Translations under genes and position numbers: made by a program | DNA from: Adiantum capillus-veneris | Taxonomy: Eukaryota; Streptophyta; Polypodiopsida; Polypodiales; Pteridaceae | DNA: 64,000 bases | Reading direction: 5' to 3' | NCBI GenBank assembly: GCA_014529385.2 | Contig: CM043943.1 | Coordinates: 103,326,355 to 103,390,354 of the forward strand | Shown: positions 23,316 to 33,424 of the stretch, one piece after another | Layout: every line of letters begins with the position of its first letter | How positions within the stretch are numbered: the first letter of the stretch is position 1 | Notes under the pieces: model-generated | What the model was told of the DNA's origin: nothing | The model's input: the letters and a program-made list of their open reading frames with translations, nothing else | The model's database searches: none

Positions 23316-26300
23316 TCAATAGAGTCCTGTCGTCTTGAGCATCTGCAAATGTGATTCGTAGCGTAGGTTGCCGATGGTCAAGGTTGGGCCGAATATTTTG
23401 CTTTCGTGAGTGAAAAAGCCGGTGTAGAAAGCTTCTTCGAATGTTTGCATGTGGAAGCTAGGCAAAAACATAATTCTTTGGTATAAGAGATGTAACACCT
23501 TTGGTGATGGCTGCAATGAAAGATCATACATCATATCCGTCACTGTGTCGGCGGTCGATAGTAGACTCGAGGTCGTGGCTTTATCTGGCGCGAACACTTC
23601 AATGCATGCTAAGAGAGTCCTGCAGATTTTCTTTAGCATCTGACACGAAAGGTCAGGAGAGCCAGTAAAGAGTTTGATGGTGCCCGTTAGGGTTTTCACC
23701 ATGTAGGCTTTACCTATTCTCTCTCCTTCCTTTGGTCCTGGCATCGTGGGATAATTAAGCCAATTTGGCTTCTTTTCTGCAATCCTGCCATGCTCTTTCC
23801 AGTTTCTGACTCTTGGCACCGGGCAGAAGGTTGCATCCTCCCGAATCTCCTTTGGAGCCTCTACCAAGTAGATGAGGTAGGCTGGGTATTTGTTCAGCCA
23901 ACCTTTCCTCCATCTAGGTTGAGAATCTACAATCTTCTTTGATTGTTCATCCTTTGTGATGTCGCCTTCGTAAAGAGCGACATACTGCTCCTCCTCTATT
24001 CTCTTTTTCGTCTTTATCACTTCGAATTTCATCAGAGGGAAAGGCAGGTTGGGTTGCATCCACTCTTCATGGAGCACTTTTGTGTCTAAACCTTGAAGTC
24101 TAATGGAGATGAGGAGTCTCCTTTCCCATTCCATTTCCGCCTTGGCACTTTCCTCTGTTGACTTTTCTATTTGGTCCTGGAGCCTTTGTTCTTCTTCTTC
24201 AGAGATTCCTGAAGTTGAGGCCACTTCTTGAACTGGGGCTGGATCTTCAATTGTGGTTGCCTCTCCAGTTTCTGGTAGCTCTATGGCTGCTCCCCCTGCT
24301 TCTTCTTGTGGTGTCTCTGTTTCTCTTCTTTGTTGCTCTTGGAGGTCTTGGAGCTGTTTGCGGAGGGCCTCATTTTCTGTCCTTAGTGTTTGGTTTTCTG
24401 ATGTGAGCCTCTCCTCTGCAGCCAATGATCCCTCCGCCATGTGCAATCTTTGCACTTGCTCTAACCTTAGCTCTCTTTTCAAACTTCTGACCTGATCTTC
24501 CAGAGCTGGTACGAGGGCTCCCTCTTGTTCTTTTCCTGCTCTGCTAGCTCTAGGGGTGGTCCTGAGTCTCGTGATTGTCCTTTCTTGAAGTTCGACTCTT
24601 TCCCTTAGCTCAATGAGCTCATCCTTGGCTGCCTCCAGCTCATCTTCTATTCGCTCCTTTGCTTCCTGTGAACTTGTTACCTCTCTTGAAGCTTCGGCTA
24701 GTTGGAGTATTAAGCCGTCTCTCTCGTTTTCTGCATCGTAGAGTGATGCTTTATGACTTTCAGATTCAGTCATAGCATTCTCTAACTTCTTCTGCAACTC
24801 TGCTTCCTTTTGTTTTGCTGTCTCAATTGCTACTTCCTTTGCTCTGGATCTTTCTTTAATCTTGCTGAGCAGTTCATGCACCATGTGCATGTCTTTTTCA
24901 TCTTCATCTGTCAACTTGACAGCTCTTTCTGCCACCACCTCCAATGGCTTCGGCTCTTCTAGTATGTTCTGTTCGTCCATTTTCTCTTCACTCTCCATTG
25001 TACCCTTTGTCTTTTCCTTCGTCCCTTTCCGATCATCTTGTTTTCGTAGGGATATCCCATAGACTGCCTCCAGGGCCTCTTCTTCACTGTATCCGATCGC
25101 TACCAGATCCTCATAATCATCTTTCTTTTGCTGAACTGGATCTATCTCCTTTTCCTTGGTCCCGGCCTCCGGCTTTTCCATAACTTCTGTTTCTATTTCT
25201 ATTGTGGTCTCCTCCACAATAATTTCCGTCTTCTTCGGGCTTGGTACATCAGTAAAGGAGGGCTGATTGTCCTCAGTCATCTTGGCTTTCCCTTTGTTTG
25301 CTTGCCCGTCTTTCTCTCGAAGTTCAGTAGACTCATCTACTTCCTTCTTCTCCTTGTCATCCTTTTTCAGCTCAGCTTTTAAAAGCTGTACTTCCTCTTC
25401 AGTATAAGGCTCGACAGGTTGCTGCTCCAGTATGGCCTCCGACTCCTCATAAGCTCTAATATATTGATCATATTGATCAACATGTGGCCTGGCTGAGCTG
25501 GTTCCGACTTTAGTGGGGTCTGGCCCCCACATTTCTTCAAAGTCCCCCTTTAGAGCTCTTTCCGCTCTAAACTGCTCCACCAGCCTTTCCATTCTTGCGG
25601 CTTTTTGACTTTTGGTTTGCTTGGGATCAGCCTTCTTCTTCGCTTTCTTCTTGAGCGGCTCGTCCACAGCCTCTTCAGGTTCTGAAACTATTTCTAGTTT
25701 TCGGCGTGCTCTTGTGGACGCCCTCTTGGATACTTCTTGTTGTTCTTCCTCCTCATCGGCTTCTCTAAGCCACTCATTCTGGGAGGGAACCCGTGGCCCT
25801 TGATCTCTGGCTCCAATAGCTTCATAAGCTATTCTTGTCAGAACTTCAGCTCCTCCTATATACTTTGGCTTCTCGTTGTGCATGGCGATTACTTGCTCGT
25901 GGATGTATTGAGCGTAATTCACCTCTTTTGGCATATTGCTCTTCAATGCCCATGTGATGGTAGTTGCAATGGCATGGGGCGGTGTCGTATACTTTTGCGG
26001 TCTTTTACTGCAAATATGGAGAAATTGGTTGTACAGTCGGCAAAGGGTTGCCGCTCTTTGGTCTGCCATATCTCCATAAGTTGCATTCTGTTTCTTGGAC
26101 CCATAAACCTCTATAGCCTCCCTTCTTTCCCTGACAGAGCTCCCTTTGTTGTTCAGCTTCAATGCATCTGCAATGAGCTGTGGAGTGATCTGTACTTCTA
26201 CTTTCTCTCCATCCATGGCTGTCAATGTGGCTTTCCCATCCTTCTGAATGGATGTTGCCAACTCGTACACTCTTCTTGTATCCACACCTGATGGTCTCGA

Positions 26301-26591
26301 GGTGAAGAATCTGTGCAAGTCTGCCCTTTCCAGGTACCTGCTGATGTTCTCTGACCTGCTATAATCCACTAATTCTCGTGGGATCATAGGTACATCGACC
26401 GATTGCCCTTGAGGATCTCTGAAAATCCCCTGGTAGATCTTTATTCCCTCTTTTTCTAGTACTGCTTCCTCCACCCAAGTCTTGGTTGGCTTGAGGGTTT
26501 CTGTTGGAATATCAAAAGGTTCTGCTTCTGCAAGAGCATCCTTGATGGTTGGTCTTTTTCTCTTAGTTGCCGATGACTTAGCGGAATCCAT
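23316..26591 (-). CDS. 1091-aa accessory ORF in the env position of the giant Ty3 element
   Basis: An uninterrupted frame starting MDSAKSSATKRKRPTIKDAL, the longest intact single-function ORF of the element. Residues about 60-290 form a globular domain (LHRFFTSRPSGVDTRRVYEL, VQITPQLIADALKLNNKG, PHAIATTITWALKSN). It looks like the 'putative plant transposon protein' domain seen in Athila/Tat ORFs; this is a pattern impression, not a search. A Lys/Arg-rich likely nuclear signal follows (KKKAKKKADPK), then a Glu/Lys-rich disordered part, a long coiled coil (about 560-790) and a second globular domain (about 850-1091). I see no signal peptide or membrane segment, so it is not a classical Env. It lies on the pol strand and ends 35 bp before the polypurine tract. 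Function unknown. Confidence 0.85.
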   Translation of the reverse strand: MDSAKSSATKRKRPTIKDALAEAEPFDIPTETLKPTKTWVEEAVLEKEGIKIYQGIFRDPQGQSVDVPMIPRELVDYSRSENISRYLERADLHRFFTSRPSGVDTRRVYELATSIQKDGKATLTAMDGEKVEVQITPQLIADALKLNNKGSSVRERREAIEVYGSKKQNATYGDMADQRAATLCRLYNQFLHICSKRPQKYTTPPHAIATTITWALKSNMPKEVNYAQYIHEQVIAMHNEKPKYIGGAEVLTRIAYEAIGARDQGPRVPSQNEWLREADEEEEQQEVSKRASTRARRKLEIVSEPEEAVDEPLKKKAKKKADPKQTKSQKAARMERLVEQFRAERALKGDFEEMWGPDPTKVGTSSARPHVDQYDQYIRAYEESEAILEQQPVEPYTEEEVQLLKAELKKDDKEKKEVDESTELREKDGQANKGKAKMTEDNQPSFTDVPSPKKTEIIVEETTIEIETEVMEKPEAGTKEKEIDPVQQKKDDYEDLVAIGYSEEEALEAVYGISLRKQDDRKGTKEKTKGTMESEEKMDEQNILEEPKPLEVVAERAVKLTDEDEKDMHMVHELLSKIKERSRAKEVAIETAKQKEAELQKKLENAMTESESHKASLYDAENERDGLILQLAEASREVTSSQEAKERIEDELEAAKDELIELRERVELQERTITRLRTTPRASRAGKEQEGALVPALEDQVRSLKRELRLEQVQRLHMAEGSLAAEERLTSENQTLRTENEALRKQLQDLQEQQRRETETPQEEAGGAAIELPETGEATTIEDPAPVQEVASTSGISEEEEQRLQDQIEKSTEESAKAEMEWERRLLISIRLQGLDTKVLHEEWMQPNLPFPLMKFEVIKTKKRIEEEQYVALYEGDITKDEQSKKIVDSQPRWRKGWLNKYPAYLIYLVEAPKEIREDATFCPVPRVRNWKEHGRIAEKKPNWLNYPTMPGPKEGERIGKAYMVKTLTGTIKLFTGSPDLSCQMLKKICRTLLACIEVFAPDKATTSSLLSTADTVTDMMYDLSLQPSPKVLHLLYQRIMFLPSFHMQTFEEAFYTGFFTHESKIFGPTLTIGNLRYESHLQMLKTTGLY

Positions 26592-26758
26592 GGATCCTGT
26601 AACTCCAATTTCAGAAGTTAGCGTCTTTTTAGTACTGAAAGTCGAAATGAAGCTTTTAACTATTCAAATGACTTGAAAATTGAAACATGAGCTATTCAGG
26701 GCCTAAGGATGCAGGGTAGGTGAAAAAATATGCAAACTGGGCTCAAAATCATGCTGGA

Positions 26759-27767
26759 GACATCATACGCGTATGATGTCTTTTGTGTCAAAATGACTTC
26801 ATATTGGTTGTGCTTGTAGTTGATAGTGTATACATGAGTATCATATGCTTGGATTTGAGTTTGGATCCCATTTGGTCAAGTTTTGGCCAGTTCAGTCCAG
26901 TTCAGGCTCTTGGCAAAATTTTGAAAGGGAAATGGATTTTATGATCCAAATTGGATAAAACTTGGTGGTTCACCTTCAAATGGCATGTAGATCACTTCTG
27001 TTTGGTGGTTGAAGCCCTGAGGTGCCAAAATCACATAGTGAGACTTCATACGCGTATGATGTCTTTTAGTGCATTTTTGGACCAATTTTCTCTATAAGCT
27101 TGGTTTTGGCTTTAGATAGGCTTATTCAGTGGATTTATCAAGTTTGGATAGAATTTGGACTAAAAATGGCTCTGGAGACATCATACGCGTATGATGTCTT
27201 TTTCATCAATTTTTCATGGGATTGGTTCTGTGGACTCTCCATGTGCTAGTGAAGGACTGTTTATACTCAAATCTTGGTTTGGACTTGAATATGTTGGATT
27301 TGGGACAAAAATAGGCTTTGTATGAAGGATTTTCTCTTAATTGGGCTAATGGGGTGATCCACTTGACCAAATGGTTCCAAACTTCATATGTAGCATGTAT
27401 TAGATATATATAATGGATGTATGATGACAAATGAGCATTTTTGGCTATGTAAGTGCAAATAGACATCATACGCGTATGATGTCTTTTGTGTCAAAATGGT
27501 GCTTTTTGGTTCCAGATAGCTTGTAGATGTGTTAATCAACAATCCTACAAAGTTTCAATGAGTTTGGAGTTATTTTGACAAAATTAGGACCAAAAATCAA
27601 TTTTATGGCCTACTTTGCGTCTTTTTGGTTTTCCTTGGGTTTTCTAACTCCAATTCTCATGATACTTGGTTCATAGGATGTGATTAACATGTGGAATGAG
27701 GCTATGCACTCAAATGTTGAAATGGATGTGAAAATCATGCTGTGAGACATCATACGCGTATGATGTC
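26759..27767. repeat. array of five 22-bp perfect or near-perfect palindromes in about 284-bp units
   Basis: The half-site GACATCATACG followed by its reverse complement occurs at 26759-26780, 27177-27198, 27462-27483 and 27746-27767. A fifth copy with one mismatch (GACTT for GACAT) is at 27042-27063. Start-to-start spacings are 283, 135, 285 and 284 bp. Flanks are partly shared (AAATCATGCTG upstream, TTTTGTGTCAAAATG downstream in some units) but have diverged far more than the palindrome, which suggests selection on it. The centre ACGCGT contains a CGCG core of the kind bound by CAMTA factors. A protein-binding or RNA-hairpin role is possible. Confidence 0.95.
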
Positions 27768-29369
27768 TTTTCTTGAAATGTTGGTCTTTTTGTGCAAAGA
27801 ATGCTTTGTGCTAGTGCCCTAAGCCCTGCTAACTAGTTTTCAACTTAAAAAGTCATCAGTTTAGCTAAAAAGCCCCCTTATAGGCATTTCAGTCTCCGAA
27901 GTCGTCTTTTTGCCTTGGAGTTGAATTTCTTCAACTTTTCTTCTCGAGAGTTGCATTTCCAGCTCATTGGATATGTTGTGAAGCCACCTATTTGGTTGAA
28001 CTTTACTTTGGCTCCCCGTTCTCCATCTTTCTCCATTTGGTTGCCCGAAAGCGTCTTTTTCACCATCGGTAAGTGAATCAGCTTTCTTTTGGGTTTTGCT
28101 TGCAAACATAAGTCATCCATGTATATTTGAAGCTGCTTGTGAAGTTTCATGTCATTTGGTCGTCAATTTTAGCCGTTATGCCAAAATGACGCTTTGTGTG
28201 TCCGCCGCCGAATCGGTTGTTCCGACCTACTTTTGGTGATCCAAACCCGGAGATACTCCATGGTTGCATTGCCCTCGATGTTGTTAAGCTTCCTGAGAAG
28301 TTTTGTGTCGTTCCGACAACTTTTTTCTGTTTGCCTCTTGCAGGCTCTGTTGACCTAGGGTTTTTCCAGTCGTTCTTTCTCGAGCTTTGAGTGCTAAAAA
28401 CTCATCTCCTATACTAGGGTAGCCCACCTCTAAGTTCTTGCAAGGTTTGGTTAGGCGGTTGTGCCCCTACCTAGAGTTCCTCCCCATTCCCCGTCTGCTC
28501 TTGTTTCTTGGTTTTGGTGAGTTTTCGCGACAAAAGTTAACGATAAGCATCAAAAGCTTATGGCAACGAGTCTACCTCTCATGTCTGGTGTCCTCTGAGC
28601 TCTCGTAGCAGTCGTAGAAGGCGGTAGAAGGTCGGATGCTCCTGTGTGCTCTTTGCTCTCTCCAAGAAGGTAATAGTGGAAATGAGCTTGATAGTGAAGT
28701 GAAAAATACTTAACTTCGGGCTTCCCGGATCACTTGTTACAAAATTTGACATGTGCTCCTATCTCGTCGTGAAATGCACTTTAGGATTTGAAATTTCTCA
28801 ATTTGGACTCCGTTTGACCTGTTTCTGAGAAATCTGTCCACTTTGCCAAAATTCTGTCATTTCGGGCTTTCCGCAACTTTTTCAGAATTGTACCCCATTT
28901 TTACCATGGGTTGCCCTTGTCATTAGGATCATCACCATCTATTCTTTTCTTTTTTCCGATCTCATTTCACCTGCTTTTTTATTTTTCTTTTACTTTTATT
29001 AAGAAAATCATAAAAAATAAAGGAAAATAGCAAATTGAAGCCAAAAAATTCTAAACATACACGATAAATAGCTGGTAACCCTGTGTATATGAATATACAC
29101 TTCTTTGTGATTTCTGGACTTGGATTACCACTTTTTTCCACTTTTTAGCTCCAAAAACACTCTTATTTAGTGATATTTACACATCTAGAGACCCAAATTC
29201 ATCATTTGATCTCTTCTTGTTGCAAAACAAGGTATATAAGGACATAAATATTATCAATGTCCGCAATCAAACATAAAAATTGCAAAATCATGTAAGACAC
29301 TGCCCTTGTAATATAATTTTTGTTTTTCTTTGTTTTTCCCGCTTGTAGCTGCTTTGTAGCTGCTGTATA

Positions 29370-29383
29370 CCTCCCCCCCTCCT
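29370..29383 (-). other. internal polypurine tract after pol
   Basis: AGGAGGGGGGGAGG on the minus strand, 22 bp downstream of the pol stop. It nearly duplicates the tract next to the LTR (23267-23280). It could be a central polypurine tract giving a second plus-strand primer, or the fossil 3' end of an ancestor that lacked the accessory ORF. Confidence 0.7.
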
Positions 29384-29599
29384 AGTCTGAGTCCTCCCGG
29401 ACGACTATGAAATGTCTGTGGGTGAAGCATTGTAGTTGTTTTGGTCATAAGTTCCCAATGCAATTGTAGAGCGATGATACAACAGTCTTTCCAATAAAGC
29501 TGCTCTTTGTTTGATTGATGGATTGGTGGTCGGGTTTTGGGTTGGTTTTGGCAATTTGGTAGTAGAATCAGTAGATGGATTCTTCGTTACCTTGTTGTC

Positions 29600-30050
29600 T
29601 TTTTTCACAATCCAAATATGCTTCCGCTTTGCTTGTGCTTGCCACAAACTCTTTGCGACCCAAACCTGCTTTGTTCTGTGTGTTGATTTCCTCGCCTTGA
29701 AATACTTAGGAGTTTCCGTTGATTGTATTGAAGGGAGTTCCTGTTTACAAATCTTTGGGATCCAAATTTTCTTGCTATAGCTTTGTGCCGTCATGAACTT
29801 CTTTGGAATCCAGATCTGTTTCACTGTCCTTGATTGTCTGGAATCACTCTGTTGTCTGGTATTGAAAACTCTGTTTTCCACCTTTGGGTTCTCTGGCACA
29901 GCCTTTTTTGGTCTCCATACCAACTTTGACTCCGTTTTTTTCCAAGGTTGAGTTGTTATATTATTGCTTGTCTTCCTTATCCACTGTTGAGAATTCCTCG
30001 TCGAAGAGTAATCCGGTTGTATAGAAACTTTTGGTTGCCATTGCTTCTTC
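29600..30050 (-). repeat. repeated W-x-P-K peptide motif in the pol C-terminal tail
   Basis: Within the pol tail the peptides QWQPK, LVWRPKK, QIWIPKK, KIWIPKI, QVWVAKS and HIWIVKK occur in order, 13-45 residues apart, in a Lys/Gln/Ser/Thr-rich disordered background. They look like a short binding motif repeated to raise avidity, or a nucleic-acid-binding tail. Confidence 0.8.
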
Positions 30051-30129
30051 TTTTTCTCTGGTTGTTGTTTATCTTTGTCTTTGGATTCGTCCTTTGGAGT
30101 TGGCTCTTCTCCTTTGGTGAACTTAACTG

Positions 30130-30492
30130 ATTGACTTTCACCTTCGTATTTGATAAGCACTGAATTAGAACTCCAGTCAATCATTGCATTATATTGCTTC
30201 TGCCATGGTTGTCCTAGCAATAATGGATGTTGTGTAGCTTGGTCTTCAACCACGTAAAACATATGAGGATACACATATTGGTTAATCTGTATATGTAAAA
30301 CTGTGCATCCGACAGTTTTGATTGAATTCTCAGAGTAACTCTTTAACTCTTGCTTGGCAGTTTGTAATTTCGTGTCATTTGTCAATTGTCTATACAAACT
30401 GAGTGAAAGTAGGTTAGCTTGAGCTCCTGAATCCAATAGTGCTCTGGCTTTGATTTGGTTGGTCCCTACTTTGCATTCAATGATGGGTTCTT
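30130..30492 (-). other. second retropepsin-like domain, C-terminal to integrase
   Basis: Starts about EPIIECKVGTNQIKA, then ALLDSGAQANLLS with catalytic Asp codon at 30431-30433. HPLLLGQPWQKQYNAMIDW supplies the LLG motif that packs behind the active site in retropepsins. The length (about 115 residues) and motif order match a complete domain. Ty3 elements normally carry the protease only between gag and RT. The upstream protease of this element has Asn in place of Asp, so this one could be the functional enzyme, or it may be a ligand-binding relic. Confidence 0.8.
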
Positions 30493-33424
30493 CTTTGTCA
30501 TTCCCCATTTCTGTTATACTGACTGCGTTTATTCGTATTGCTCCTTCATTGCGCTGTTTCTGACGCAGTAGTCTTCTTTTCTCCATTCTTTCCTTCGCCT
30601 CGGCTTGCGCTTCCTCCTCAATCTTTTTCTTTTTCTGGACACGCAGCTTTTCTTGATGTATTTTGAGAAGCATGTCTTGGGTTAGCGGCAAAAGATACTT
30701 TTTCACTCTGCATCCACTAATCCAATTGGGCATTTCTTCTCCGTCTAATGTAGCAAGCTTGACGGCTCCACTTGGTGATAGATCTTTAATCATCAGAGGT
30801 CCCATCCCTCTCTTTTTAAGCTTCTTAGCATGTTGTTTCAGAGTGTAAACTAGGACATAGTCCCCAACCTTAAACTCTTTAGTCCGCACATGCTTATCAA
30901 AAAATTCCTTTTGTCGCCTTTTTTGAGCGTAGATAGAAGCTACTGCTTTTAGGCGAAGCTCGTCTAGCTTTTCCAGGTCATCTATTCTATCAGAAAGCTC
31001 GTGCCTTGTCCACTCTAGGTCCTTAGCCACCCTTAATGTTGAAATCAAGAATTCTATCGGTAAGATAGCATTTAGCCCAAAAACCATGTTATATGGGGTC
31101 GTTCCTATTGATGTTTTATATGCTACCCTATATGCCCATAATGTTGAATGCAACTTCTGGTCCCAGTCAGTTCTCGACTCAGATACAATCTTCGTAAGGA
31201 CCGTGCATATGGTTTTGTTTGTTGCTTCAGCTTGTCCGTTTGCTTGTGGATGATACGGGGCTGATTTCCTATGGATTACCATGAATTCATCTAGAAGGAT
31301 CTCTATCACTTCATTTATGAAATGTGTGCCTCGATCACTCACAATTTCTATTGGCAATCCATATCGTACAAAGACGTATTCATATAGAAATTGTGCCGTG
31401 GTCCTGGCATCTGCTTTTTGAGTTGCCTTTGCTTCGACCCACTTTGTTTGATAGTCTGTAGCCACCATGATGTATTGTGCATGAGTCTTATATGCAGGAG
31501 GTGAAATGGGTCCGACATAATCAATCCCCCATTTTGCAAAAGCTCTTGCCCCCATCATTGGTCTAAGCGGCATATAATCTCTTTTAAGTGGTACTTTGGT
31601 CCGCTGACAGTCATCACACCATTTAACGTATTCCTCAGCGTCCATATGTAATGTTGGCCACCATATTCCTACGGCTAAGACAAGTTTTGTTGTCTTATCA
31701 CCTGAGAAATGGCCTCCACCTACTCCTCCATGAGCTTGCTCCAGGATTATCACATACTCAGACTCTGATGCGCAAATCCTAAGCTGGTTGTCTTTACCTC
31801 TCTTATAGAGTTGATCTCCTATTAAAGCGTAATCTCTAGCTTCTGTCTCTACAGATTTCTGACGAGCTTTTGACGTTCCTTCTGGGAAAGTTCTATTTGT
31901 GAGATATTCAACAATATACTGACTCCATTCTGGAGCGATCATTATCTGATATAATGTCGAATACTCAGCTGGCGGTTTTGATGAACATACAATACATACA
32001 GTGACATATTCATGTACGCTTTCTTTCATTCCTGGCCAATAGACTCCCAATTGTAACAAATTCCTATATGTGTTCCTTCTTGAACAATGAAATGCACATT
32101 CCTGAACATGTGCTTCGCGCAGATATATATTATATTCCTCAGGATTGATGCATAGTCGTAAAACATGATCATTTCCCAATTGATACAACCTTCCTGCAAT
32201 CAATTGAAGATTTTTGGATTGCTGAATAGCAATATGTTTTAGGTTGTATTCTCTTCTATCGAACTCTCCTCCATAGGTTAATAGGTTAACGACATTTTGC
32301 GACCACTTAGGTATCATTTCTATGTTGAACAAGTACGTGTCTGGCATGTCGTCATCTACTCCTATAGGGTCTTCTCCATTCGTCAATCGCGAAAGATGAT
32401 CAGCTCTAAGATGTGTTTTTCCTTTCTTTACTACTACCGTGAAGTCGAATTCCAGTAAGATAATGAACCATCTCACTATTCTCCCAGTATTGCATGGTTT
32501 ATTCACTAGGTAGAGCAAGGCTTGGTGATCCGTAAAAAACACAAACTTGTTGGCTAGAAGATAATGCCGAAATTTCTTCACAGCATAGATCATTCCTAAT
32601 CCTTCTCGCTCTGTTGTGGTGTAATTCTTCTCTGCATGGTTGAGCTGTCGACTGGCGTAACAGATAGGAAAATCCATGTTTCCTTCTTCTGGCTGAGCCA
32701 GAATGCATCCTATTGCATATGCCGAAGCATTTATGTGCACATGGAATATCTTCTCCCAATCTGGTGATTTCAAGACTGGAACAGTAATGAGTGCCTCTTT
32801 CAATTTCTTGAATGATTCCTCACACTCCTCTGTCCATTCAAAGTTCACTATTAGCCTGTAAAGTGGTTGGCCTATTATAGCGTACATGTAAATGAATCGT
32901 CTATAATATCCGCAATGTCCCATAAAGCTCTGTACTTGTTTCGCATTGGTTGGTCTAGGCATATCCACTATAACTTTTATCTTCTCTAAATCCGTGGATA
33001 TTCCGTTTTGTGAGACAATATGTCCCAGAATTCTGCCCTGTCGGACCATAAACACACATTTCTCAGGATTGAGACAAATGCGATATGTCCTACATTTCTC
33101 AAATACTTTTCTTAGGTGTTCTAGATGCTCATCTCTCAGTAGAGAATGTACACATAAGTCATCCATGTAGATTTCTAGAAACAGCCTTAAGTATTCTTTG
33201 AAAGCATGCGTCATCAGCCTCTGGAAGGTTGCGGGAGCATTGGTTAGACCAAAAGGCATAACCCGATAAGCATAAATTCCCCACTCCGTTGCAAAAGCTG
33301 TTTTATGTTGATCTTCTGGTGCTATGGCTAGCTGGTTATATCCTGAAAAACCATCAAGAAAGGAGTATGTTGTTTTCCCTGATACACGCTCTAGAACATG
33401 ATCAGTTATCGGCAGGGGATAATT

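Larger units (their letters stand above)
26592..29404 (-). other. pol-to-ORF spacer of the giant element
   Basis: A 2.8-kb stretch between the pol stop and the accessory ORF. It contains a second polypurine tract (29370-29383) and diverged tandem units of about 284 bp, each with a 22-bp palindrome. The rest (27860-29350) has only short open frames on both strands. A 60-bp promoter or splice signal cannot be called by eye. Long spacers with tandem repeats are known in Tat/Ogre elements. Confidence 0.6.

Noticed and set aside
24158-26291. Plus-strand open frames opposite the 1091-codon ORF
   Set aside because: They are Ser/Leu/Phe-rich mirror frames of a Glu/Lys-rich coding strand.
23316-26591. 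Env-like glycoprotein as in Athila
   Set aside because: No signal peptide, no transmembrane segment and no glycoprotein-like Cys pattern; it is mostly charged and coiled-coil.
26759-27767. CRISPR-like array from regularly spaced palindromes
   Set aside because: Spacing of about 284 bp, diverged repeat flanks and a eukaryotic retroelement context rule it out.
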